This document shows positions 45,028-53,056 of a stretch of DNA of 64,000 nt, piece by piece. The stretch is from Prolixibacteraceae bacterium (GTDB lineage Bacteria > Bacteroidota > Bacteroidia > Bacteroidales > Prolixibacteraceae): contig JANQHI010000038.1 in assembly GCA_028282705.1 (NCBI GenBank), positions 1-64,000 of the forward strand, written 5' to 3'. Positions within the stretch are counted from its first letter, which is position 1. Every line of letters begins with the position of its first letter. The translations under genes and the position numbers were made by a program. The notes beneath the pieces are model-generated. The model was not told where the DNA came from, searched no databases, and was given only the letters and a program-made list of their open reading frames with translations.

Positions 45028-45567
45028 CTACTTGGTTGCAACAAAATCCCCTTTTAATAAGCTGTATATTTCCAGGTTCAGGAAATGGGCACCATGCCTC
45101 TCCCCTTGCCTTTCAATTCCTTCAAACTGAAAGCTGATCCTTTTAGGTATATTAGCACTTTTTATGTTGCCTTCAGCAGTCTTTATTTGTATCCTGTTCA
45201 ATTTCTTTTCATTGAAACCATGAGCTACCAACTCATGCACACAACTGGTCATGATACCTTTTCCTTGCATATTTTCACATAACCAATACCCAATTTCTGC
45301 TTTTTGGTTCACTGTGTCTATTTCTTTATAACCTATTAAACCAGCAAATTGGTTTTTATGCCAAACCACAAATACCTCATCCCTGCTTGAAGCCTGAATA
45401 CTGCAAATAAAACCTGTGGTATCTTCAACTTTTTGGGTTAGGGGTACAAAAGGAAGCCATTTCCCTAAAAAATCGCGGTTACTATTGATAGCATTATAAA
45501 TTATTTCAGTATGCTTTAACTTTAGTTTTTCAAGCTTTGTTTTTTCATCTACTGAAAGGTATTCCAT
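45028..45567 (-). CDS. GNAT family N-acetyltransferase (RimJ/RimL type)
   Basis: This is a 179-residue acetyltransferase of the GNAT fold. The acetyl-CoA segment is IGYWLCENMQGKGIMTSCV, preceded by FAGLIGYKEIDTVNQKAEIG, and followed by LNRIQIKTAEGNIKSANIPKR, the place where RimJ/RimL members have a conserved Asn-Ser motif. The motif is close to the ribosomal-protein or antibiotic-type YdaF branch, but the substrate cannot be read from it. It is monocistronic, minus strand, with its promoter in the gap 45568-45700. Confidence 0.85.
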   Translation of the reverse strand: MEYLSVDEKTKLEKLKLKHTEIIYNAINSNRDFLGKWLPFVPLTQKVEDTTGFICSIQASSRDEVFVVWHKNQFAGLIGYKEIDTVNQKAEIGYWLCENMQGKGIMTSCVHELVAHGFNEKKLNRIQIKTAEGNIKSANIPKRISFQFEGIERQGERHGAHFLNLEIYSLLKGDFVATK

Positions 45568-45662
45568 AGTGCCATGATTTATTCACCTTCTAATTTACTG
45601 TTTATTGTCCACATATGTTGAAAGCCTGAATAAACTATTGCATGATAAAAAGGTTTGATTGT

Positions 45663-45670
45663 TATATTTG
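45663..45670 (+). promoter_or_regulatory. Predicted -7 promoter element of the cyclophilin operon
   Basis: TATATTTG fits TAnnTTTG, with ATTG 22 bases upstream as a possible -33 element. AGAGGA (45692-45697) lies 4 bases before the ATG, a fair Shine-Dalgarno sequence for this phylum. Confidence 0.4.
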
Positions 45671-45701
45671 TTAGAAATTTAATTTTATTAAAGAGGATAT
45701 A

Positions 45702-46523
45702 ATGAACAAATTAGCCAGTATTTTGATTCTTCTGATTTCTGTTACGATCTTTTCATGCAGCAATGCTGAAGAAAAAGGTAGGAAAAAGGTTTTGATCAGC
45801 ACCAATATGGGCGACATGGTGGTTGAACTATATGATGAAACACCCCTCCATAGGGACAATTTCATAAAACTTGCTAATGAAGGGTTTTATGAAGGAGTCC
45901 TTTTCCATAGGGTTATTAAAGGATTTATGATACAGGCTGGTGACCCAAATTCTGTAAATGCAGGACCAGCCAAAAGGCTGGGTAGTGGAGGTCCAGGCTA
46001 TACCATTGAAGCTGAAATCAATAAACAGTTTTTCCATAAAAAAGGAGCACTATCAGCAGCTCGCCAGGGTGACCAGGTAAATCCTGAAAAACGCTCAAGT
46101 GGTTCACAGTTCTATATTGTACAGGGAGCACCTTTAACTGATGGGGCTATGGATACTTTGTTGATGAAAATGAATGGGAGGCTGAAAAAATCAATTTTCC
46201 AACAATGTATCAGTAAAGAACAAACTGCATTAAATAAATTGAGAAGTGAAGGCAAACAGGCTGAATTTAACATGAAAGCAGCAGAGATTAGGGAAACTGC
46301 AGATTCACTTTTCAGGGCAGCACCTAAAAAAAACATCCCTGAAGAGCACAAACAGGTTTACAGGGAAATTGGTGGATACCCCTCATTAGATGATAATTAC
46401 ACAGTATTTGGGGAAGTAGTAGAAGGGCTTGATATAATTGATAAAATTGCTGCTGTTGAAACTGGCAAGTTTGACAGGCCTGTAGAAAATATGTTAATCA
46501 AAAAAGTGGAAGTATTGAAATGA
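45702..46523 (+). CDS. Lipoprotein cyclophilin-type peptidyl-prolyl isomerase
   Basis: The 273-residue protein speeds cis-trans change at proline bonds in the envelope. Its signal ends in a lipobox (TIFSCSNAEE), so it should be lipid-anchored. The cyclophilin core has VLISTNMGDMVVELYDE, FHRVIKGFMIQAGDPN, SGSQFYIVQGAP and DNYTVFGEVVEGLDIIDKI. Between the last two an insert of about 70 residues (about 145-215) is helical and charged, which is common in Bacteroidota members. Its stop overlaps the next cyclophilin start by 4 bases (ATGA). The active Arg is present (FHRVIKGF). Confidence 0.88.
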   Translation: MNKLASILILLISVTIFSCSNAEEKGRKKVLISTNMGDMVVELYDETPLHRDNFIKLANEGFYEGVLFHRVIKGFMIQAGDPNSVNAGPAKRLGSGGPGYTIEAEINKQFFHKKGALSAARQGDQVNPEKRSSGSQFYIVQGAPLTDGAMDTLLMKMNGRLKKSIFQQCISKEQTALNKLRSEGKQAEFNMKAAEIRETADSLFRAAPKKNIPEEHKQVYREIGGYPSLDDNYTVFGEVVEGLDIIDKIAAVETGKFDRPVENMLIKKVEVLK

Positions 46524-47338
46524 TTGCATGGGCAAAAAAGGTATTAATTTTCATCTTTTTCATTGTTGCTTACCACAATACAACAGCACAGGGGAACATT
46601 GTTTTGATATCTACCAACTATGGTGATATGAAATTCAGCCTTTATGATGATACCCCAAAACACAGGGATGCCTTTCTTGACCTGGCTTATGAAGGTTATT
46701 ATGATGGAACCCTTTTTTACAGGGTAATCCAGGATTTCCTGATACAGGGAGGGTCAAAAAGTTCAAAAAATGCACCCCCTGGAAAAATGATTGGGTATGG
46801 TGACCCTGACAAAACTGTGGATGATGAAATACTGCCCCACTATTTCCATAAAAAAGGGGCTTTGTGTGCCCCACGCCAACCTGATGAAAAAAACCCTTTT
46901 AAACAATCTGATATTTCACAGTTTTATATTGTTAAAGGAAATGTCTTCACGGCAGGGCAGATTGATACCATGGAGCTTGCAGTTAACAGGCCCATTAAAA
47001 ACAGGATCATAAAAAGGTATATGAATGATGAAGTAAGGGCTGAACTGAAAAAACTAAAAGAAGAAAAAAGGGTTGCAGAATTTCGTGCCATAGCCAACAG
47101 GGTAAAAGAGAACATTGAAACTGATTTTAACCTTGCCCAGGGGGTATTGAAATTTTCACCTGAACAAAGGGAAGCCTACACTACCATAGGTGGTTACCCA
47201 GACCTGGATGGCAAGTATACCATTTTTGGTGAATGCATCTCTGGTTTTGAAGTAATTGATAAAATTGCAGCTTTAAAAACAGATGCCAACCACAGGCCTT
47301 ATAATGATGTGAAAATTACAGTCAAGATATTAAAGTAG
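46520..47338 (+). CDS. Second exported cyclophilin-type isomerase
   Basis: The 272-residue protein has a signal peptide (about residues 1-23, ending NTTAQGN) and the same cyclophilin layout as its neighbour: NIVLISTNYGDMKFSLYDD, FYRVIQDFLIQGGSK, ISQFYIVKG and KYTIFGECISGFEVIDKI, with a helical insert between. Phe-Tyr-Arg replaces Phe-His-Arg in the core motif, with Arg kept. The gene overlaps its upstream copy by 4 bases and lies 5 bases before the third, a tandem duplication. Confidence 0.87.
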   Translation: MIAWAKKVLIFIFFIVAYHNTTAQGNIVLISTNYGDMKFSLYDDTPKHRDAFLDLAYEGYYDGTLFYRVIQDFLIQGGSKSSKNAPPGKMIGYGDPDKTVDDEILPHYFHKKGALCAPRQPDEKNPFKQSDISQFYIVKGNVFTAGQIDTMELAVNRPIKNRIIKRYMNDEVRAELKKLKEEKRVAEFRAIANRVKENIETDFNLAQGVLKFSPEQREAYTTIGGYPDLDGKYTIFGECISGFEVIDKIAALKTDANHRPYNDVKITVKILK

Positions 47339-47343
47339 TTGCT

Positions 47344-48663
47344 ATGAGAGCCATATTGCCCATATTGCTTGCTGTTATATTTTATTCTTGTGGTAGTCCT
47401 GCCAAAGAAAAAAAGGCAGAAACAAAACCACCTGCCAAAACCACGCAAAATAAAAATACTGAATGGGCAAAAGTGGTTCCTTCCATTGTCAAAATTGAAA
47501 CTTTTGATAACAACAGGATTTTAGAAACAGGGCAGGGGTTTTTTGTGGCAGAAAACCTGGTTGCTACCAAATTTTCACTGGTAAGCAAAGCCAACAGGGC
47601 AGTTGTAACCCCCCTTAATGAAACCCAAAAGTTCAACATCAAGGGTTATGTGGCTATGAACAGGATCAATGACCTGGTTATCTTGGAAGTAGAAGGAGTA
47701 ACCAGGGAGCCTATCCAGCTATATACCAAGCCAGCACCCAATACAGCCAAATCATTTTACATCACCAGGCCACAATCAAACACAATCCCATTGAGGGCAG
47801 GGAAAGTATTAAGCCTTTCCAATGTAAAGGGCACCAGGCTTTACAGGATTACAAACAGGATCACAAAAGGGTCATTTGGCACACCTGTTTTTCTTTCAAA
47901 CAGGAAAGTTATTGGGATAGGTTTTTCTGAAACTGTAAATTATGAATTGCAAGCCCTGGCAATACCTGCACAATTTATTGAAGAACTGCTGAATAAAAAA
48001 TTTCCTGAAGCCCAAACCCTGGAAAGTTTGCGTACAACCAGCAATAAAAAAATAGCAGAAGAAAACAGCAAAATAAAAGGGATGCTTATTGAAACTGACA
48101 TGGGCAATATTAGGATCAGGCTTTTCAATGAAACTGCTGAGTACAGAGACAATTTTATCAAGTTGGTAAAAGAGCATTATTATGACAGCCTTTTGATACA
48201 CAGGGTCATCCATGGATTTGGCATCCAATCAGGTGCTGCTGATACCAGGTATGCCACCAAATATGATGTAGTGGGCTGGAAAGGACCGGGCTATACTATC
48301 CCTGCCCACATTGTACCTAAGTATTTTCACAAAAGGGGGATGATTGGTTCACCCAGGAAGCCTGACACAAAAAACTCCAGGAGGCGTTCTGATGGTTCCC
48401 AGTTTTATATTGTTTCAGGGAGGAAGTATTCTGACAATGAATTAAATGACCTTGAAGATGCCAATAGTTACGCATTCACAGCAGAGCAAAGGCGTGTTTA
48501 CAAAACAATTGGTGGTGCACCCCACATTGATGGTTCTTATACTGTTTTTGGGGAAGTTGTTTCAGGGATGAACCTGGTTGATATTATCTCAAATGTGAAG
48601 GTAGATAAAGATTTCAGGCCAATAAAAGACATCAGGATAAAGAAAATCACAATTATTAAGTAA
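47344..48663 (+). CDS. Degenerate trypsin-like domain fused to a cyclophilin
   Basis: The 439-residue lipoprotein (lipobox FYSCGSPAKE) has two parts. Residues about 40-235 follow a chymotrypsin/HtrA-like barrel: VVPSIVKIETF, GQGFFVAENLVATKFSLV, INDLVILEVEG and GSFGTPVFLSNRKVIGIGF. The His position of the triad is not His (VATKFS), and the Ser position of the G-x-S-G motif is Phe (GSFGTP), so it is probably a dead protease serving as a binding module. Residues about 250-439 are a cyclophilin domain: GMLIETDMGNIRIRLFNE, IHRVIHGFGIQSGA, SQFYIVSGRKYS and SYTVFGEVVSGMNLVDI. Here the helical insert seen in the two upstream copies is short. Confidence 0.82.
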   Translation: MRAILPILLAVIFYSCGSPAKEKKAETKPPAKTTQNKNTEWAKVVPSIVKIETFDNNRILETGQGFFVAENLVATKFSLVSKANRAVVTPLNETQKFNIKGYVAMNRINDLVILEVEGVTREPIQLYTKPAPNTAKSFYITRPQSNTIPLRAGKVLSLSNVKGTRLYRITNRITKGSFGTPVFLSNRKVIGIGFSETVNYELQALAIPAQFIEELLNKKFPEAQTLESLRTTSNKKIAEENSKIKGMLIETDMGNIRIRLFNETAEYRDNFIKLVKEHYYDSLLIHRVIHGFGIQSGAADTRYATKYDVVGWKGPGYTIPAHIVPKYFHKRGMIGSPRKPDTKNSRRRSDGSQFYIVSGRKYSDNELNDLEDANSYAFTAEQRRVYKTIGGAPHIDGSYTVFGEVVSGMNLVDIISNVKVDKDFRPIKDIRIKKITIIK

Positions 48664-49300
48664 CCCCCACAAATACTTCAGTAATATCCATCCCGGGCTG
48701 AAGCCAAAAAGCCTGCAAGCCAGCTTCACGTGCAGCATTTATGTTTTTCTCCAAGTCATCAATAAACAATGTTTCTTTTGCATTAACCCTGGCATCTTTC
48801 AACACTTTCAAATAAGAACTTATGCGTGGCTTTGAATTGAAAATCTCATGGGAATAATAGACCTTTTTAAACATTGATTTGAATTCTATCCCATGCATGG
48901 TATAAAAATCCTCTTCAAACTTTTTGGCATGGATGGCATTGGTATTACTGAACAGGTAAATATTGTATTTGCCATTCAATTTTTTTAATAACTCAACCCT
49001 TTGTGTAGGAATGTCAATAATCATCTGATTCCAGGCTGATGCTATTTCCTTGTCAGTAATGGCAGGATTGTTTAATACTTCCCTGATCTTATCATAAAAC
49101 TCAGTAACAGTCAGTTCCCCATTCTGAAACTCACTGAAAAACTTGTATGAAAAGATTTGTTCTTCATTGATAATGTGTTGGTTTAAGCCCAACAAATAAA
49201 ATGCCCTAACACAAGATTTCATATTCAGGTCCAGTAAAACCCCTCCCAGGTCAAAAATGATGTTTTTAATGTTATGTAACCCAACCTCCATGATGCCCAA
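48656..49300 (-). CDS. HAD-family hydrolase, YihX-like
   Basis: This is a 214-residue HAD subfamily IA phosphatase. Motif I is IIFDLGGVLLDLN with the nucleophile Asp, the cap domain follows, motif II is IYLFSNTNAIHAK, motif III SKPRISSYLKVLKD and motif IV FIDDLEKNINAAREAGLQ. It resembles the YihX-like sugar phosphatases. It could start at the Met four residues further on (49291). Its 3' end overlaps the cyclophilin gene on the other strand by 8 bases. Confidence 0.87.
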   Translation of the reverse strand: MGIMEVGLHNIKNIIFDLGGVLLDLNMKSCVRAFYLLGLNQHIINEEQIFSYKFFSEFQNGELTVTEFYDKIREVLNNPAITDKEIASAWNQMIIDIPTQRVELLKKLNGKYNIYLFSNTNAIHAKKFEEDFYTMHGIEFKSMFKKVYYSHEIFNSKPRISSYLKVLKDARVNAKETLFIDDLEKNINAAREAGLQAFWLQPGMDITEVFVGVT

Positions 49301-49379
49301 ATATCCTTATAAGTTGAAAATAAATTACGTTTAAAAGTGTACTTTTATGTGCGCAAATTAAAAATTTAAATTTATATCC

Positions 49380-50513
49380 ATGAAGGTTGAAGGTAAACAA
49401 TTTCAAACCATTTGGTTAAATAATTCTTATGATGAAACCATCATTATTGACCAGAGGCAACTACCTTTTCAATTAAAAACCAGTAGGTTAAAGGCTATTG
49501 AAGATGCTTTTTATGCCATAAAAAACATGGCCGTGCGTGGAGCCCCACTAATTGGTGTAACTGCAGCCTATGGCCTATATCTGGGGATATTAAATTCAAA
49601 AAAGCCTGATTTTGATACTCATTTAATTGAAATGGCTGATTACCTGAAATCTGCACGCCCAACTGCTGTAAACCTGGCTTTTGCTGTTGACAGGGTCGTT
49701 AATAAATGTTCTGGACTCACACAAAAAGAAGCCACTGGGTTTGCCCTGAATGAAGCCAACAAATTAAAAGATGAAGAAGAGCAATCCTGCAACCTGATTG
49801 GCGATTTTGGGGTTCAGCTCATTGAAGATATTTATGCCAAGAAAAAAGAACCTGTAAATATACTGACCCATTGCAATGCTGGCTGGCTGGCATGCATTGA
49901 TTGGGGGACAGCAACAGCACCCATTTATAAAGCCCACCAAAAAGGCATCCCTGTCCATGTGTGGGTTGATGAAACACGCCCCAGGAACCAGGGAGCAAGG
50001 CTTACAGCTTATGAACTGGGGCAGGAAGGAGTGCCACATACAGTTATTGCTGACAACACAGGGGGACACCTTATGCAGCATGGCAAAGTTGACATTGTAA
50101 TTGTTGGTAGTGACAGAACTACCATTAAAGGTGATGTAGCCAATAAGATTGGCACCTACCTGAAAGCTTTGGCAGCACATGATAATAACATCCCATTTTA
50201 TGTGGCCTTACCCTCTTCTTCCATTGATTGGGAAATTGAAGATGGGTTGGTTGAAATTGAAATTGAAAAACGGGATGCTAAAGAGGTCTCACATATTGAA
50301 GGGTGGGATGGCAAAGAAATAATATCAGTAAGGCTGATTCCTGAAAAAAGCAATGCCATAAATTATGGGTTTGATGTAACCCCTGCCAGGTTGGTAACAG
50401 GGCTAATTACTGAAAAAGGGATATGCCAAGCCTGCAAAGAAGGTATCCTTGGATTGTTCCCTGAAAAGAAAGCCTATCCAGCTTCCTCCAAAGGAGGGAA
50501 ATTTAAAAAATAA
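49380..50513 (+). CDS. mtnA: S-methyl-5-thioribose-1-phosphate isomerase
   Basis: MtnA opens 5-methylthioribose 1-phosphate to the ketose in the methionine salvage pathway. The 377-residue protein has RGAPLIGVTAAYGLYLG, the catalytic Cys in ILTHCNAGWLA, WVDETRPRNQGARLTAYEL, and the catalytic Asp in IVGSDRTTIKGDVANKIG. A palindrome and a repeat-like stretch separate it from mtnP 125 bases downstream. metK at 28293 uses the methionine so recovered. The later salvage enzymes are not in the window. Confidence 0.95.
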   Translation: MKVEGKQFQTIWLNNSYDETIIIDQRQLPFQLKTSRLKAIEDAFYAIKNMAVRGAPLIGVTAAYGLYLGILNSKKPDFDTHLIEMADYLKSARPTAVNLAFAVDRVVNKCSGLTQKEATGFALNEANKLKDEEEQSCNLIGDFGVQLIEDIYAKKKEPVNILTHCNAGWLACIDWGTATAPIYKAHQKGIPVHVWVDETRPRNQGARLTAYELGQEGVPHTVIADNTGGHLMQHGKVDIVIVGSDRTTIKGDVANKIGTYLKALAAHDNNIPFYVALPSSSIDWEIEDGLVEIEIEKRDAKEVSHIEGWDGKEIISVRLIPEKSNAINYGFDVTPARLVTGLITEKGICQACKEGILGLFPEKKAYPASSKGGKFKK

Positions 50514-50532
50514 TGAAAATTGAATTTTCATT
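50512..50532 (+). terminator. AT-rich hairpin after mtnA
   Basis: AATGAAAAT (50512-50520) and ATTTTCATT (50524-50532) pair around 3 bases, overlapping the mtnA stop. It is AT-only in the middle and has no long T-run, so termination is uncertain. Beyond it lies a repeat-like block (50535-50600). Confidence 0.4.
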
Positions 50533-50638
50533 ATTTCACCCCTCTGTCAGCCTTTTGACTGACATCTCCCTTGAAATTCAGGGGAGAAAATCGGGAACGA
50601 GGAGTTTATTAGAATAAGTAAATCAAAATAAACCATAT

Positions 50639-51388
50639 ATGCCTAAAATAGCAATTATAGGAGGCTCAGGCCTTGAGAACCCAACCATTTTAAAAAATGC
50701 CAAAAGTGTTGAAGCACAAACCCCATATGGCAGCCCCAGTTCTGATTTCAAAATTGGTGAAATAGAAGGTGTTGAAGTGGCTATCCTTTCGCGTCATGGA
50801 AGGCAACACACCATTACCCCTACCCATGTAAATAACCAGGCAAATATCCAGGCTATAAAAAATCTGGGGTGTACACACATATTGGCGACAACAGCATGTG
50901 GCAGCTTGCAAGAGGAAATTGGAAGGGGCGACCTGGTTGTCCTTGACCAATTTATTGATTTTACACGTTTCAGGAAAAACACTTTTTTCGACTCTTTTAA
51001 ACCTGGTAACCTAAACCATGCCCCAATGGCAGAACCTTTTGACAAAAACATGCGTGAAACACTTACCAATACTGCCAAAAAGTTAGGGCTAAAATACCAT
51101 CCTAAAGGAACAGTTATTACCATTGAAGGACCACGTTTTTCAACCAGGGCTGAATCAATTATGTTCCAATCCTGGGGTGCTGATGTAATCAACATGTCAA
51201 CAGCACCTGAGTGCATGTTAGCAAATGAAGCAGGTATCCCTTATGCTGCCATTGCCATGAGCACTGACTATGATTGCTGGAAAACTGATGAAGAGCCAGT
51301 TACCTGGGAAGCTGTATTAGAAGTATTCAAATCCAATGTTTCTAATGTTATTAACCTTATAGTAGATAGCATACCCAGGCTAACTTAA
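50639..51388 (+). CDS. mtnP: S-methyl-5'-thioadenosine phosphorylase
   Basis: MtnP splits methylthioadenosine, made from SAM, to adenine and methylthioribose 1-phosphate, the substrate of MtnA. The 249-residue protein has the phosphate loop IGGSGLENP, LSRHGRQHTITP, ILATTACGSLQEEIGRG and the active-site region INMSTAPECMLANEAGIPY with AMSTDYDCW. The TDYDCW Asp and the MSTAPE segment favour methylthioadenosine over inosine. It sits 125 bases after mtnA on the same strand. Confidence 0.94.
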   Translation: MPKIAIIGGSGLENPTILKNAKSVEAQTPYGSPSSDFKIGEIEGVEVAILSRHGRQHTITPTHVNNQANIQAIKNLGCTHILATTACGSLQEEIGRGDLVVLDQFIDFTRFRKNTFFDSFKPGNLNHAPMAEPFDKNMRETLTNTAKKLGLKYHPKGTVITIEGPRFSTRAESIMFQSWGADVINMSTAPECMLANEAGIPYAAIAMSTDYDCWKTDEEPVTWEAVLEVFKSNVSNVINLIVDSIPRLT

Positions 51389-52030
51389 AAAAATATCCAG
51401 AGAGTTAACTAAATACGAGCAAGACAAAATTCCGTAAATCAGGCTAATTAATAACTTTGAAAAAACGCTAAGGTTAATTTTGTCAGGATTTTTCTTTGTT
51501 TCCCTGCCTGTGGCAAACAGGGTTTCTTTTAATCTGGGAAAAGAAACAAAATGGGGTTTAGGGTGACCCCAACCACGTTAATAACCTAGCTATCAAACTT
51601 ATTTAAATACTATAAAAGTGAAATTCTTTTAAACTTAGATATAGAAATTTTCATCTCAAAATTTCTTTGATTAGTTTTGGCATAGGTTTTGTTAAACAAA
51701 CAATAACTGCTTCAAAGCCATGAGACAGTTCTTTTACATCCAATTAGAAACAATTATATAAACCATCTAGCCATGATGGTCAACAGCATTGAACAGCATC
51801 TTTTAGGTGCTGTTTTTTTTATTAGATACCTCCTTGTTTACCTGCACAAACAGAAAAGCTATCTTCCCAAAAGGGAGGAATAAGTCAAAATCTTTACCCT
51901 AGATTTTTTTCAAGAGTTCATCCAAAATAATATCAAATAAAAGCTTTGTTAAAACTTCATGTTGGTTTTGACAATTAGCTTCTATATCTTTATCAGAAAA
52001 AATACAACTATCCATTAATCTGTTAGTCCA
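51389..52030. other. Gene-poor stretch with nested hairpins
   Basis: No gene is supported. At 51491-51559 TTTGTTTC and GAAACAAA can form an outer stem around CCCTG (51501-51505) and CAGGG (51517-51521), followed by GGGGT (51552-51556) and ACCCC (51565-51569). A clear terminator ends the structured part at 51813. This looks like a transcribed noncoding RNA or eroded repeat. A minus-strand frame at 51803-52015 is broken by an amber codon, and I reject it as a gene. Confidence 0.35.
51793..51813 (+). terminator. Intrinsic terminator with no gene directly upstream
   Basis: ACAGCA (51793-51798) pairs with TGCTGT (51808-51813), with one extra C-G pair inside, followed by a run of eight T. It is about 400 bases after mtnP, so it ends either a long mtnP 3' leader or an unannotated RNA. 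Confidence 0.75.
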
Positions 52031-53002
52031 ATGAAAGCACAAAATAACATGATCCAATTCTATTATATTCCTCAATTTTTAGGAAAAATATGGTTTGTTT
52101 TCTTCTTGCTCAGTTGCCATTTTCATGCCTATGCTCAGCAAATAGTTCCTCTTTCATTATTGAATACAAATAACTTATGGAGCATTATAGAATATGATGG
52201 GTCTTTTTCTCCTGACCATTTATACCCCACTTTAAAAACCACTTGGTTAAAAGTTGAAGGTGACACCATTCTTAATTCAGTGGCATATAAAATAGCCTGG
52301 TCATCAACAGGTAAAAACCATGAAAGTTGGGAAATTGATAACTTTATGAGAGAAGGTGATGGGAAAATTTTCTACAAGACAGTACAAGAGCCTGAAATGC
52401 TGTTGTATGATTTTTCATTACAAGAAAAGGACACATTTGTTTTTTACAGAGATCATATCCCTTTGGTTACACACATTGATTCAATTAAAGATATTACATT
52501 AAATGATTCTACTTATAAGGCTTTTTTTGTTTCAAATTACAAAAAAGAAGACCCTGGTTTTAGATATACTGAAATAATCATTGAAGGCATTGGAAGTTTA
52601 AATGGCTTATTTAGAAAATCTTGTGCATTGTATACTGGATGTTATCAAAACAGTAGCCTTACATGTTTCTATCAAGATGATACCCAACTATACCAATCAC
52701 CTGATTATAATAAATGCTATTATGATTCAGTCATTATAAACAACACTTTAACTAACAGCCTGCTTAAGGAAATCAAAGTTTACCCAAACCCTTCAGAAGG
52801 GAAATTCTATGTACAGGTAGGTAATAATTTGGATGATTACACCTGCAAGGTTTTTGATATTGCAGGCAACCAGGTGCAATCATTTACCATAAAAAATTCC
52901 TATAAAACTGAAATAAACCTGGTAGGCACAAAACCAGGGGTTTATTTGTTGCAAGTAGTAAATAGAAACAGGTTTGGGGTAGTAAAGTTATTAATGAGGT
53001 GA
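52031..53002 (+). CDS. Secreted protein with type IX sorting domain
   Basis: The 323-residue protein has a signal peptide (about residues 7-35, ending HAYAQQ) and a middle region without family matches that I can recall, with repeated aromatic strands (WSIIEYDGSFSPDHLY and ETWLKVEG-like TTWLKVEGD). The C-terminal 75 residues form a Por secretion/T9SS type A sorting domain: LKEIKVYPNPSEGKFYVQV, YTCKVFDIAGNQVQSF and GVYLLQVVNRNRFGVVKLL. The protein should cross the outer membrane and be anchored or released there. The function of the body is unknown. It could start at Met7 (52049). Confidence 0.85.
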   Translation: MKAQNNMIQFYYIPQFLGKIWFVFFLLSCHFHAYAQQIVPLSLLNTNNLWSIIEYDGSFSPDHLYPTLKTTWLKVEGDTILNSVAYKIAWSSTGKNHESWEIDNFMREGDGKIFYKTVQEPEMLLYDFSLQEKDTFVFYRDHIPLVTHIDSIKDITLNDSTYKAFFVSNYKKEDPGFRYTEIIIEGIGSLNGLFRKSCALYTGCYQNSSLTCFYQDDTQLYQSPDYNKCYYDSVIINNTLTNSLLKEIKVYPNPSEGKFYVQVGNNLDDYTCKVFDIAGNQVQSFTIKNSYKTEINLVGTKPGVYLLQVVNRNRFGVVKLLMR

Positions 53003-53016
53003 CCTGGAGCTAAGAG

Positions 53017-53049
53017 AGTGAGGGTTTGACTTCAAGTCAAGCCCTCACT
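53017..53049 (-). terminator. Terminator between convergent genes
   Basis: AGTGAGGGTTTGAC (53017-53030) and GTCAAGCCCTCACT (53036-53049) form a 14-bp stem with one G-T pair and a 5-base loop. It lies 8 bases before the 3' end of the chorismatase-like gene and also follows the sorted protein, so it can stop both. T-runs are weak on both sides. Confidence 0.75.
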
Positions 53050-53056
53050 AACTTAA

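Noticed and set aside
51803-52015. Minus-strand open frame of 70 codons with one amber codon at its middle
   Set aside because: The reading WTNRLMDSC and onward has no family pattern I know, is broken by TAG, and overlaps the terminator. The AT-rich context gives such frames by chance.
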